In this document: positions 17,243 through 25,906 of the stretch, piece by piece
Position numbering within the stretch: the stretch's first letter is position 1
Layout: every line of letters begins with the position of its first letter
NCBI RefSeq assembly: GCF_040720935.1
Contig: NZ_JBFDAE010000004.1
Coordinates: 124,001 to 188,000 of the forward strand
Direction: 5' to 3'
Length of the DNA stretch: 64,000 bases
Source of the DNA: Jejuia sp040720935
GTDB taxonomy: Bacteria; Bacteroidota; Bacteroidia; Flavobacteriales; Flavobacteriaceae
Notes under the pieces: generated by a model
What the model saw: only the letters and a program-made list of their open reading frames with translations
Databases searched by the model: none
What the model was told of the DNA's origin: nothing
Made by a program: the position numbers and the translations under genes

Positions 17243-18082
17243 ATGGCAGTAGAAGTAAAAGAATTACTTGAAGCAGGTGTACACTTTGGTCACCTAACAC
17301 GTAAGTGGGATCCAAATATGGCACCTTACGTTTATATGGAGCGCAATGGCATCCATATAATTAACCTTTACAAAACAGCAGCTAAAATTGACGAAGCTGG
17401 AGCAGCATTAGCAAAAATTGCAGCTTCCGGTCGTAAAATTTTATTTGTTGCAACAAAAAAGCAAGCAAAAGATATTGTAGCTGAAAAAGCAGGTGCAGTT
17501 AACATGCCTTACATCACAGAAAGATGGCCAGGCGGTATGTTAACCAACTTTGTTACTATTAGAAAAGCTGTTAAAAAAATGGCTTCTATTGATAGAATGA
17601 AGAAAGACGGTACGTTTTTAACTTTATCTAAAAAAGAACGTTTACAAGTTGATCGTTTAAGAGCTAAGTTAGAGAAAAACTTGGGTTCTATCGTTGATAT
17701 GACGCGTTTACCAGGTGCTTTATTTGTTGTTGACATTAAACGTGAGCACATCGCGATTAAAGAAGCACAGAAATTAAACATTCCAATTTTTGCAATGGTT
17801 GACACCAACTCAGATCCACGTCAAGTTGATTATGTAATACCTGCAAATGATGATGCTTCTAAATCGATAGATAAGATTTTAACTCACGTAACAGAAGCTG
17901 TTTCTGGAGGTTTAGCAGAACGTAAAGCCGAAAAAGATGCTGCATCAGCGGAAAAGGAAGCTACAAAAGCTCCTAAAGCCAAAGCGGAAAAAGAAGCAAA
18001 AACTGAAGCAGTAGTTGAAAAAGATGCTCCTAAAGCAAAAGCTAAAAAAGAAACTAAAGCGGCAGCTGAAGAAGAAGAATAA
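17243..18082 (+). CDS. rpsB: 30S ribosomal protein S2
   Basis: 279 residues. S2 binds the 30S body near S1 and is needed for mRNA binding. Typical blocks are HFGHLTRKWDPNMAPYVY, RKILFVATKKQAKDI and ITERWPGGMLTNF. The last 55 or so residues form a Lys/Ala/Glu-rich tail (AKAEKEAKTEA, KAKAKKETKAAAEEEE) that is probably disordered and is longer than the E. coli protein's end. tsf follows, separated by a strong terminator-like hairpin. Confidence 0.97.
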   Translation: MAVEVKELLEAGVHFGHLTRKWDPNMAPYVYMERNGIHIINLYKTAAKIDEAGAALAKIAASGRKILFVATKKQAKDIVAEKAGAVNMPYITERWPGGMLTNFVTIRKAVKKMASIDRMKKDGTFLTLSKKERLQVDRLRAKLEKNLGSIVDMTRLPGALFVVDIKREHIAIKEAQKLNIPIFAMVDTNSDPRQVDYVIPANDDASKSIDKILTHVTEAVSGGLAERKAEKDAASAEKEATKAPKAKAEKEAKTEAVVEKDAPKAKAKKETKAAAEEEE

Positions 18083-18138
18083 ATAAAACACTATTAAAAC
18101 ATTATAAAGTCGTTTGATTCTTTTTTAAAAAAATAACT

Positions 18139-18171
18139 CCTTGATGCTTGGGCATCAAGGTTTCCTTTTTA
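18139..18171 (+). terminator. Terminator or attenuator between rpsB and tsf
   Basis: CCTTGATGC-TTGG-GCATCAAGG, a perfect 9-bp stem, followed by TTTCCTTTTT. It lies 57 bases after rpsB and about 70 before tsf, so it should lower tsf expression relative to rpsB. Confidence 0.7.
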
Positions 18172-18174
18172 AAT

Positions 18175-18197
18175 GTCATTCCCGCAAAGGCGGGAAC
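18175..18197. repeat. Short palindromic repeat (cattcccgc...gcggga type)
   Basis: GTCATTCCCGCAAAGGCGGGAAC, the same family as copies at 50534, 50588 and 57565. Confidence 0.65.
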
Positions 18198-18239
18198 CTT
18201 GAAAATATATTGAACGACTTTTTTTAAATTATAATTATT

Positions 18240-19214
18240 ATGAGTACTACAGTAAAAGTAACAGCCCAAGAGGTAAACAAATTAAGACAAGCTACTGGTG
18301 CAGGTATGATGGACTGCAAAAAAGCTTTAGTTGAAGCTGAAGGCGATTTTGATAAAGCTATTGAAGTTTTACGTAAAAAAGGTCAGAAAGTAGCAGCTAA
18401 AAGAGCAGACAGAGAATCTAGTGAAGGTGCTGCTGTTGCAAAAGTAAACGCTGATAATACTGTTGGTGTTGCCATCGTTTTAGGTTGTGAAACTGATTTT
18501 GTTGGTAAAAACGAAAACTTTTTAGAATTAGCAAGTCAATTAGGCGATATCGCTTTGAATTCTGGGACTAAAGAAGAATTTTTAGCTGCAGATTTTGGAG
18601 GCATGACAGTTGCCGATAAATTAATTGAGCAAACTGGCGTTATTGGCGAAAAACTAGACATTACTGGTTTTGAAAAATTACAAGCACCTTTTGTTGGAAC
18701 TTACGTTCACATTAACAAAATTGCTGCTTTAGTAGGTTTGTCGGCTAAAGTTGACAACGCTGAAACCTTAGTTAAAGATATAGCTATGCAAGTAGCATCC
18801 ATGGGAGCAACAACGTTATCTTACAAAGATTTTGACGCTGCATTTATTGCATCAGAAACTGAAGCTAGAATTGCTGTTATTGAAAAAGACAATATTGAAT
18901 TAGGACGTTTAGGTAAAACACTTAAAAACGTACCTCAATATATTTCAATGGCACAATTAACGCCTGAAGTTTTAGCCCAAGCTGAAGAAGCTGCAAAAGC
19001 CGAATTAAAGGCTGAAGGCAAACCAGAACAAATCTGGGATAGAATTTTACCGGGAAAAATGGAGCGTTTTATTTCTGATAATACCACTTTAGATCAAGAG
19101 CAATGTTTGTTAGATCAAAGGTTTATCAAAGATGATAAGAAAACTGTCGCTGAATATGTTGCTTCTTATGGTGAGGTTGAAATTACAGGTTTTAAACGTG
19201 TTACTGTAGGGTAA
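18240..19214 (+). CDS. tsf: Elongation factor Ts
   Basis: 324 residues. EF-Ts exchanges GDP for GTP on EF-Tu. The N-terminal UBA-like domain (LRQATGAGMMDCKKALVEA) and the EF-Tu contact motif CETDFVGKNE are intact. The core is duplicated as usual, and the C-terminal part (RFISDNTTLDQEQCLLDQ) is present. The length is in the longer class. It forms the common rpsB-tsf pair; a terminator-like hairpin sits between them and a good terminator follows. Confidence 0.97.
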   Translation: MSTTVKVTAQEVNKLRQATGAGMMDCKKALVEAEGDFDKAIEVLRKKGQKVAAKRADRESSEGAAVAKVNADNTVGVAIVLGCETDFVGKNENFLELASQLGDIALNSGTKEEFLAADFGGMTVADKLIEQTGVIGEKLDITGFEKLQAPFVGTYVHINKIAALVGLSAKVDNAETLVKDIAMQVASMGATTLSYKDFDAAFIASETEARIAVIEKDNIELGRLGKTLKNVPQYISMAQLTPEVLAQAEEAAKAELKAEGKPEQIWDRILPGKMERFISDNTTLDQEQCLLDQRFIKDDKKTVAEYVASYGEVEITGFKRVTVG

Positions 19215-19251
19215 TAAATTCCTTCGGAAGCAGGAATCTTTTTAAAACAAG

Positions 19252-19285
19252 CCACTATTCTTTATTGAGTAGTGGTTTTTTTTAT
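19252..19285 (+). terminator. Rho-independent terminator of tsf
   Basis: CCACTATTC-TTTATT-GAGTAGTGG (9-bp stem with one G-U pair) followed by eight T residues. Confidence 0.8.
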
Positions 19286-19295
19286 TGATTAAAAT

Positions 19296-20810
19296 CTATA
19301 ACTTATTAGTCATATCCTTTTCATTTAAAGGTGTATTTTCATTTAAACTAAGCTGTATTTTTTTATTATGTTTAGTAGATTTTCCAGTTTTAGTGTTTAA
19401 AACAAATCCTTTCCCTAATATACTATCAACTACAACTTTTATCTCTTTGGTGGAGTAATTCATATCAATAGATGCAAATATTCTCGTTTTACCTTTAAAA
19501 TTGAAAATTAACGTGTCTTGGCTTGCTTTGGATTTTGTTTTTATCACAACTGGTTTTTTGTAATGCATCTCATAGTAACCTGCTTGCTTAATCGCATTAT
19601 ATTTCGTCATTTGCAATTCAACTTTACTTTTTATTGAAATTTGATGGCTATTGCTTTTTTGAACAGGATTGATGAGATGCATTTTTTTACTAATAAAATC
19701 TAAAACAACCCTTTCATACTCCCAAAATAAAGGAACACCTAATAAATTAGAGGTAGATTTATCTATCACATAAGCATCTTTATAAAGTGTTTCTCCTATT
19801 TCTAAATTCACAAATACGCTACGTTTTTGATGATTTTTAGAAACATTTGAGCCAGCTTTAACCCCTTCCTTACCACTACAATCTAAATATGAAAACACAC
19901 CTTTTGATTGACTCTTCTTTATAAAATATGCATAAGTTTTTGCTAATTGAATACTGTCTGTTAAATTGAGTATAGAATTACTACCAGAATCTAATTTAAC
20001 TCTCTTCTTTTTGCCATTTAATTTTACATCAACAATCCAACCCATGCCTTTTCTTCTTAAAGGAATAACTTTTTTATTAGGAATAGAATCGTTAATAAAT
20101 GGATTTTCTTGAATAGTTATTTCTTGATTTATCATATCAAAATCCCAAACAAAATTATTAATAACATTATTACCCAAAAGGCCTATAATAGAATCTTTAT
20201 TGGCGAAAATGCCACAATTTTCCCAAGCTTTTCTGGACATGGCGCCATAACCTAATTTCTTTAAACTAAGAGCCCCTAAAGAGAGACTATCTAATTTATG
20301 TATTGCTACATCTTGTTTTCTTGCTTGAGAGGATGTTATGTTTAAGGTGTCGATAGCTTTAAAACCATTAAACTTTTCATGTAATGCTGTAATATCCATT
20401 CCTGTATCAAACATCATATAATTTTCTTCAGAATTAATATTTGTTTTTAAAAATATATGCCCAGTTTTTGTAACAAAAAATGGTATTGTTTGTTTATGAT
20501 TAGTATTAGACCATTCGATTACTGGTTTAACTTCATTAACCATTTTATATTTTATAGATGCTTTAAATATTAAAAAAGAGCAAGTAATTATTGAAAGCAC
20601 TAAAATTGACTTACTATAAATTTTAGTTTTTCTAAAAAAATAACTGATTAACAAACTGAAAAGTAATGTTGAAATACCAGTAGCAATAACATCTAGACCT
20701 GGCTGTAAATCTAATGTATTCATAAAAACAGCAACACCTAAAAAAAAGACTATAACCAAAGTTATAATCGCCCCGAAAACACTAATTAATACTTTCAAAT
20801 ATTTATTCAT
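19296..20810 (-). CDS. Membrane-anchored protein with two retropepsin-like aspartyl protease domains
   Basis: 504 residues from the ATG at 20810 (MNKYLKVLIS); the frame extends to a TTG at 20834, which is less likely. Three membrane segments lie in the first 85 residues, followed by a periplasmic region. Two protease-like repeats are seen: MMFDTGMDITAL (D135) and VKLDSGSNSILNL (D274), each followed by a GLLGNNVI- or LLGVPLF-type flap segment. This is the gag-polyprotein-type aspartyl protease fold found in Bacteroidota secreted proteins. The last 130 residues are basic and unrecognised. Substrate is unknown. It is oriented against tsf and pyrH and interrupts an otherwise conserved translation block. 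Confidence 0.75.
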   Translation of the reverse strand: MNKYLKVLISVFGAIITLVIVFFLGVAVFMNTLDLQPGLDVIATGISTLLFSLLISYFFRKTKIYSKSILVLSIITCSFLIFKASIKYKMVNEVKPVIEWSNTNHKQTIPFFVTKTGHIFLKTNINSEENYMMFDTGMDITALHEKFNGFKAIDTLNITSSQARKQDVAIHKLDSLSLGALSLKKLGYGAMSRKAWENCGIFANKDSIIGLLGNNVINNFVWDFDMINQEITIQENPFINDSIPNKKVIPLRRKGMGWIVDVKLNGKKKRVKLDSGSNSILNLTDSIQLAKTYAYFIKKSQSKGVFSYLDCSGKEGVKAGSNVSKNHQKRSVFVNLEIGETLYKDAYVIDKSTSNLLGVPLFWEYERVVLDFISKKMHLINPVQKSNSHQISIKSKVELQMTKYNAIKQAGYYEMHYKKPVVIKTKSKASQDTLIFNFKGKTRIFASIDMNYSTKEIKVVVDSILGKGFVLNTKTGKSTKHNKKIQLSLNENTPLNEKDMTNKL

Positions 20811-20980
20811 ATAAACGAAATAAAAAACAGGCAATATACTACAAAGAAGTCATGATTAATGCAAACAAGTGATTTCTTTTGAAAGATAACTGGCTTTGGC
20901 GGATAGATGCGGGAGCGATAGAAACGGCATCCTTTTTAAAACCAAATAGACTATAAATTTATGTTAGAACTAAAATTTGA

Positions 20981-21015
20981 GAGATTGCCACAGTCGTTCC
21001 TCCTTCGCAATGACG
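20981..21015. repeat. Intergenic repeat (gagattgcc...cgcaatgacg)
   Basis: An inverted copy of the same element lies at 61288-61327 in the leader of the thiamin receptor (gcgtcattgcg...ggcaatctc). Confidence 0.65.
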
Positions 21016-21108
21016 TGTTTTAAAAAGATATAGTGGATAGCGCGGTTTTTTTTAAAACCCGCCCAAAAAACATCAATTCGTATAGATTCAAAAAATAAAA
21101 AATTTATG

Positions 21109-21116
21109 TAGCTTTG
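21109..21116 (+). promoter_or_regulatory. -7 element of pyrH-frr
   Basis: TAGCTTTG fits TAnnTTTG. The leader would be about 100 bases. No clear -33 element. Confidence 0.4.
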
Positions 21117-21224
21117 CTAAACTTCAAATTTAAGATGAAATGAGCCTTAGTTGTTATTTAAATTCATGTTTAAATGTGTTTTGGCGAATCGCATCAGACC
21201 ATAAAATATAATAGATATTAACTG

Positions 21225-21932
21225 ATGAAATACAAAAGAATACTACTTAAACTATCTGGTGAAGCCTTAATGGGAACACGTCAATACGGTATAGATCCTG
21301 AACGTTTAGCTGAATATGCCGAAGACATTAAAACGATTACAAAAAAAGGTGTTGAGGTAGCCATTGTAATTGGTGGCGGCAATATTTTTAGAGGTGTTGC
21401 AGGCGCTAGCAGCGGGATGGATCGCGTACAAGGGGACCATATGGGCATGCTCGCTACTGTTATTAACGGTTTAGCTTTACAAAGTGCTTTAGAAAATGCC
21501 GAGGTGCCGACACGATTACAAACCGCGATAAGAATTGACGAGGTTGCAGAACCTTTTATCCGCAGAAAAGCAATGCGCCATTTGGAAAAGGGACGTGTAG
21601 TTATTTTTGGTGGCGGAACGGGAAATCCTTATTTTACCACAGATTCAGCTGCTGTTTTACGGGCCATAGAAATAGAAGCAGATGTTATTTTAAAAGGCAC
21701 TCGTGTTGATGGTATTTATAACACAGATCCTGAAAAAGACAGTACTGCGACTAAATTTGATTTTATTTCTTTTAAAGATGTACTGAAAAAGGGATTAAAA
21801 GTCATGGACACAACAGCTTTCACTTTAAGCCAAGAAAATAATTTGCCAATTATTGTTTTCGATATGAATACACCTGGTAATTTATTGAAGGTGATTTCTG
21901 GAGAAAATATTGGTACAGAAGTAAACATTTAA
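21225..21932 (+). CDS. pyrH: Uridylate kinase (UMP kinase)
   Basis: 235 residues. Converts UMP to UDP with ATP in pyrimidine synthesis, as a hexamer of the amino-acid-kinase fold. Characteristic segments are RILLKLSGEALMG at the N-terminus, VIGGGNIFRG, GDHMGMLATVINGLALQ and FTTDSAAVLRAIEI. It is complete. frr follows 47 bases downstream, the widespread pyrH-frr pair; in many bacteria this pair continues the rpsB-tsf operon, but here an opposite-strand gene separates them. Confidence 0.97.
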   Translation: MKYKRILLKLSGEALMGTRQYGIDPERLAEYAEDIKTITKKGVEVAIVIGGGNIFRGVAGASSGMDRVQGDHMGMLATVINGLALQSALENAEVPTRLQTAIRIDEVAEPFIRRKAMRHLEKGRVVIFGGGTGNPYFTTDSAAVLRAIEIEADVILKGTRVDGIYNTDPEKDSTATKFDFISFKDVLKKGLKVMDTTAFTLSQENNLPIIVFDMNTPGNLLKVISGENIGTEVNI

Positions 21933-21979
21933 ATCTGGCTTAATTTTTGAATCTTTAGTGATAATTAAATTTTAAAACC

Positions 21980-22537
21980 ATGAACGAAGACATACAATTT
22001 ATATTAGATACTACAAAAGAGGCAATGGATAATGCCATTTCGCATCTTAAGAAACAATTTGTAAATATTAGAGCTGGTAAAGCAAGTCCTGCCATGTTAG
22101 GAAGTGTTATGGTAGATTATTATGGTACACAAACACCGTTAAATCAAGTTGCAAATGTGAATACACCAGATGGTAGAACAATTACGGTGCAACCTTGGGA
22201 AAAAAGCATGCTTCAAGAAATAGAGCGCGGTATAGCCTATGCAAACCTTGGGTTTAACCCTATGAACAATGGCGAAACAATCATTATTAATGTACCGCCT
22301 TTAACTGAAGAACGCCGTAGAGATTTAGCAAAACAAGCTAAAGCTGAAGCTGAAGATGCTAAAGTAAGTATTAGAGCAGCGCGCAAAGACGCTATGAACG
22401 ACGTAAAAAAGAATGAGGATGTTTCGGAAGACTTAAAGAACAATGCTGAAATAGACATACAACAAATGACGGATAACCACGTTAAAAAAGTCGATGAACT
22501 TTTCGATAATAAAGAAAAGGAAATCATGACTGTATAA
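21980..22537 (+). CDS. frr: Ribosome recycling factor
   Basis: 185 residues, the standard length. RRF with EF-G splits the post-termination ribosome. Signatures are NIRAGKASPAMLG, VQPWEKSMLQEIERGI, LGFNPMNNGETI and PPLTEERRRDLAKQAK. It is an all-helix domain with an inserted small beta domain, and no deviations are seen. Confidence 0.97.
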   Translation: MNEDIQFILDTTKEAMDNAISHLKKQFVNIRAGKASPAMLGSVMVDYYGTQTPLNQVANVNTPDGRTITVQPWEKSMLQEIERGIAYANLGFNPMNNGETIIINVPPLTEERRRDLAKQAKAEAEDAKVSIRAARKDAMNDVKKNEDVSEDLKNNAEIDIQQMTDNHVKKVDELFDNKEKEIMTV

Positions 22538-22569
22538 ATAAAGAAGCTGTCTGAAAAGTGTTTAATTCC

Positions 22570-22617
22570 TGTCAAACTGAGCACCCGCCTGCCAGACGGA
22601 CAGGCAGTCGAAGTTTT
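22570..22617. repeat. Intergenic repeat (tgtcaaactgagc...gtcgaagt)
   Basis: The outer arms TGTCAAACTGAGC and GTCGAAGTT enclose a nested GCCTGCC...GGACAGGC palindrome. The same outer arms with only GTA between them occur inside the bioF reading frame at 48773-48798. Confidence 0.7.
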
Positions 22618-22727
22618 AATATTCTGAAAAATCAAAGCATTTAGACTGCATTCAATATGACATCTGGACTGAAATATTGCTTTTCAGAGAACATCTTTTA
22701 TTTAAACCCTACTTTTCATTCTCAATA

Positions 22728-23990
22728 ATGGTAAAATTTTGTGTCTCCCTTCTAATTTTTTGCTGTTTTGGCACAGCACGAGCGCAAAATTCTTCTACAG
22801 AAAATCAGGAAACCCAAAAAGATTCCATTAAGAAGAACTTTTTCTTAAAACAAATAGGAAACGGCTACTTTCCTACTAAATATTTTAATTTTGATTTAAG
22901 ATATTTAGTAAAATACAACCAATTTGAAGGTTTAAGAACGGGGTTGGGCGGTGTTACAAATAAAACCTTTTCCGAAAAATTCAGAATAAACTCCTATCTG
23001 GTTTATGGATTTAGAGACCATGCTTACAAATACAGTATTGGTGGTGGCGCCAGGTTATCAAAAAACACAAATACTTGGTTAAACTTATCCTATACTGATG
23101 ATTTACAGGAAACTGGGAGCTCTAACTTTTTAACCGATACCAGGTTTTTTCAGTTTTTTGAACCGCGACTTTTAAATATTGATTTATTCCATAAACATAT
23201 TACCAAAACACTTGCCTTAGAACATCAATTACATCCTCAAGTTTCATCGGTGGCTCAATTTTCGGTGAGTAACGTAGAACCTACTTACAATTATCAATAT
23301 GTCTTGGATGGCGATATCTATTCAAAATTCCATTTGAGCACGGCTAAAATTGCTTTTCAATGGAGTCCTTTAGAAACTTCCGAAAAGATTTCAAAAGAGA
23401 AAAAGGAAAGCTTTCCGAAATTCACGTTACAATACACTAAAAGTATAAAAGACGTTTTTAAAAGTGATTTCAATTTTTCTAAATTAGATTTTAAAACGAT
23501 TCATCGTATAGCACATAAAAACAAAAATCTTTCGGAAGTCACAGTAGTAGCTGGTGTTGCTGGTGGCAATACCCCGTTAACCCACCTGTATCATGCTTAT
23601 CCAAATAATATCAACAAGGAAACCATATTGCAACGGTTTTCAGTAGCGGGTATTACCAGTTTTGAAACTATGTTTTTTAATGAGTTTTTCTCCGATAAGT
23701 TTACCACAGTACAATTCAAGCACTTTTTAAAACCTTTTAATATTTCACAACGATATAAACCGCAACTCGTTTTAATCACGCGTTATGCCATTGGCGATAT
23801 GAAAAACCCAGAAAGGCACCAAAACATCATATTTGGTTCGTTAAAAAAAGGCTATACGGAATCTGGTTTTGAAATCAATAAATTGCTCTTTGGTTTTGGT
23901 TTGAGTTTTACGTATCGCTATGGTGCCTATCATTTACCCTCAATTGGAGATAATGTGGCGCTTAAATTCACGTTTAACGTAACGTTGTAA
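22728..23990 (+). CDS. DUF5686-like outer-membrane barrel protein
   Basis: 420 residues from the ATG at 22728 (MVKFCVSLLIFC), chosen over an upstream TTG at 22677 because it gives a clean signal peptide ending ARAQ. The region from NGYFPTKYFNFDLRYLVKY to the end resembles the C-terminal barrel of DUF5686/carboxypeptidase-regulatory-domain proteins (YGFRDHAYKYSIGGG, FRYGAYHLP-type end). The long N-terminal half of those proteins (about 400 residues) is absent, so this is either a short family member or a stand-alone barrel. Function is unknown. Confidence 0.65.
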   Translation: MVKFCVSLLIFCCFGTARAQNSSTENQETQKDSIKKNFFLKQIGNGYFPTKYFNFDLRYLVKYNQFEGLRTGLGGVTNKTFSEKFRINSYLVYGFRDHAYKYSIGGGARLSKNTNTWLNLSYTDDLQETGSSNFLTDTRFFQFFEPRLLNIDLFHKHITKTLALEHQLHPQVSSVAQFSVSNVEPTYNYQYVLDGDIYSKFHLSTAKIAFQWSPLETSEKISKEKKESFPKFTLQYTKSIKDVFKSDFNFSKLDFKTIHRIAHKNKNLSEVTVVAGVAGGNTPLTHLYHAYPNNINKETILQRFSVAGITSFETMFFNEFFSDKFTTVQFKHFLKPFNISQRYKPQLVLITRYAIGDMKNPERHQNIIFGSLKKGYTESGFEINKLLFGFGLSFTYRYGAYHLPSIGDNVALKFTFNVTL

Positions 23991-24025
23991 TAATATCAAT
24001 TTAAAATAAAATTTATCTTTAGGGC

Positions 24026-24062
24026 ATAAAAAAACAGAATGCCTAAAAACTTAGACATTCTG
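24026..24062 (-). terminator. Terminator of the susCD operon
   Basis: On the minus strand CAGAATGTCTAA-GTTT-TTAGGCATTCTG (one wobble pair) followed by seven T residues, about 35 bases beyond the susD stop. Confidence 0.8.
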
Positions 24063-24094
24063 CTTTAAAATAATCGTGTTATTTGCTTTTTTAT

Positions 24095-25882
24095 TTATTC
24101 ATAACCTGGATTTTCAATAAAAGCAGGACTTCTTTGTATTCTATCTAAACCAATTGGAAAATAGTAATGGTGTGGTTCAAAAATACGATCCCAACTATCG
24201 GTTGCAGTACCTGAAGTTGTATGGATAATTTCATACATTCCCGGATTATCATAATCTTTACGCCATCTCACCCCGGTATATTTATTCCCTTTGCTATCTC
24301 TGCGGTCTAATTCTGTATGGGCAATTCTCCATCGTCTTAAATCCCAGTACCGGTGTTGTTCAAAGGCCAATTCAACAGCTCTTTCATTTTGAATCACTTC
24401 CCACGTTATGGCTGGTTTATCTGGCATTAGCACACGTCTGCGCACAGTATTTAGAGCTTCAAGAGCTTCTCCATCTTTCTCTAAAGCAAAAGCAGCTTCA
24501 GCCATATTTAGGTATATTTCTCCTAAACGGAACACCATGAAATCTGTGCCTCCCATGGCAAATCCATTACCAACTAGATACTCTTCATTACTTCGTTTTT
24601 TATTGAAAAAGCCTGTTCGCTGAATATCCCGTGCTGGTCCTTTTGCAGGAACATCAATTCCATCGACATTTTCCGTTTGCAAAACACCATTTACATAAAG
24701 CCCTTCGTGCATCCAAACGGTTGCACCGCCATATTCAACTTCCGGCAAAAAGATATTAGCACGACATCTTGGGTCTTTTCGTCCAATGAAATCTGCCATG
24801 TCATGAAAAACGCCTTCCACTAACGTACTCTTGTCCAATTCACCTGAAGTACCGTCTGTATATTCATACATTTCAAAAGTTTCTAAATAGGTATTAATAA
24901 ATGTGGTGCCGTTAATAACCGCTGGCGCACACCATCTTTCCCAATCTTCAGCCTTAGAACCCTCACCTATAAATACTTCAGCAAAAATGGTTTCGCTGTT
25001 TTCTTCTGCGCTTGTAAACAGCTCATAATATGCTTTTTCGGCTTCTTCAAAAGTAGCAGCACCTGTGCCATATAATGCAAAACCACCTTCTTCTATTATT
25101 TTCTTTGAAGCATCATAAGATAGTTTCCAATATTTATCGGCATCGTTAATTCCCAACAAACCATTTAACTGCATGGTTCCAAATTCACCAATACTGCCCG
25201 CATATAGCATTGCGCGGCTTTTTAGAGCTAATGCAGTCCAAGATGTTGCGCGTCCATATTCTAAAGTTTTGCCTTCTAATAAGGCTTCGGCTGCATCACA
25301 TTCTTCGGCAATAAAATCATAAACTTCTTGCTCAGAATTTCTTGGTACTGAAATTTCCTCAAAAGACTGTGTAAGGCTTTGTGCAACTTTTATGACCGGC
25401 ACACCGCCGTAACGTTTTACTTTTTGAAAATATACCCAAGCTCTTAGGAAGTGTAATTCTCCTAAACGCGCATCTTTATAATCGGCTGGCAGAACGTTAT
25501 TTGGATTGCTTAATTCTTCGATACCCGTATTGATATCGCGAACCAAATCCCATTTCCAGTACTCATTGGAATCATTTCCAGTCCCTTGAATTGAAAAAGC
25601 ACCTTGTGTAAAGGTGTATCCTGCCGGCCACCCTCCAAATGTTCTGGCATAACCACCGGCACATGCATCCACAACTAATTCATGAATGTTGCCGTTACCT
25701 GCACCTGGCAAAAAATTAGTGCGGGCGAATACATTTGCTACGTATAAGTCCACTAGTCCTTCACTTTTCCATACGTTCTCTTCAGAGAATATTCCAACGG
25801 CCGTTCTTTCTAAAGGATCTTCACAAGACGACATAATGGTCATCATTGTAAGCGTTATCATTAATATTTTTATAGTCTTCAT
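24095..25882 (-). CDS. SusD/RagB-family nutrient-binding lipoprotein
   Basis: 595 residues. Lipoprotein signal ends IMSSC, then EDPLE. Family features are the TPR-rich core (ELHFLRAWVYFQKVKRYGGVPV, then LALKSRAMLYAGS) and the C-terminal block (FRLGEIYLNMAEAAF, then ELAFEQHRYWDLRRWRIA). It caps the SusC barrel on the cell surface and captures ligand. The gene is 24 bases downstream of susC. No enzyme gene is present to show which ligand. Confidence 0.93.
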   Translation of the reverse strand: MKTIKILMITLTMMTIMSSCEDPLERTAVGIFSEENVWKSEGLVDLYVANVFARTNFLPGAGNGNIHELVVDACAGGYARTFGGWPAGYTFTQGAFSIQGTGNDSNEYWKWDLVRDINTGIEELSNPNNVLPADYKDARLGELHFLRAWVYFQKVKRYGGVPVIKVAQSLTQSFEEISVPRNSEQEVYDFIAEECDAAEALLEGKTLEYGRATSWTALALKSRAMLYAGSIGEFGTMQLNGLLGINDADKYWKLSYDASKKIIEEGGFALYGTGAATFEEAEKAYYELFTSAEENSETIFAEVFIGEGSKAEDWERWCAPAVINGTTFINTYLETFEMYEYTDGTSGELDKSTLVEGVFHDMADFIGRKDPRCRANIFLPEVEYGGATVWMHEGLYVNGVLQTENVDGIDVPAKGPARDIQRTGFFNKKRSNEEYLVGNGFAMGGTDFMVFRLGEIYLNMAEAAFALEKDGEALEALNTVRRRVLMPDKPAITWEVIQNERAVELAFEQHRYWDLRRWRIAHTELDRRDSKGNKYTGVRWRKDYDNPGMYEIIHTTSGTATDSWDRIFEPHHYYFPIGLDRIQRSPAFIENPGYE

Positions 25883-25906
25883 CGTATTAAAATCTTTAAA
25901 TTAAAT

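Larger units (their letters stand above)
20811..21224 (+). other. Non-coding spacer before pyrH
   Basis: 414 bases without a credible gene. It contains a rearranged repeat around 20884-20935, the gagattgcc...gcaatgacg repeat (20981-21015) and a probable pyrH -7 element (21109-21116). Confidence 0.55.
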
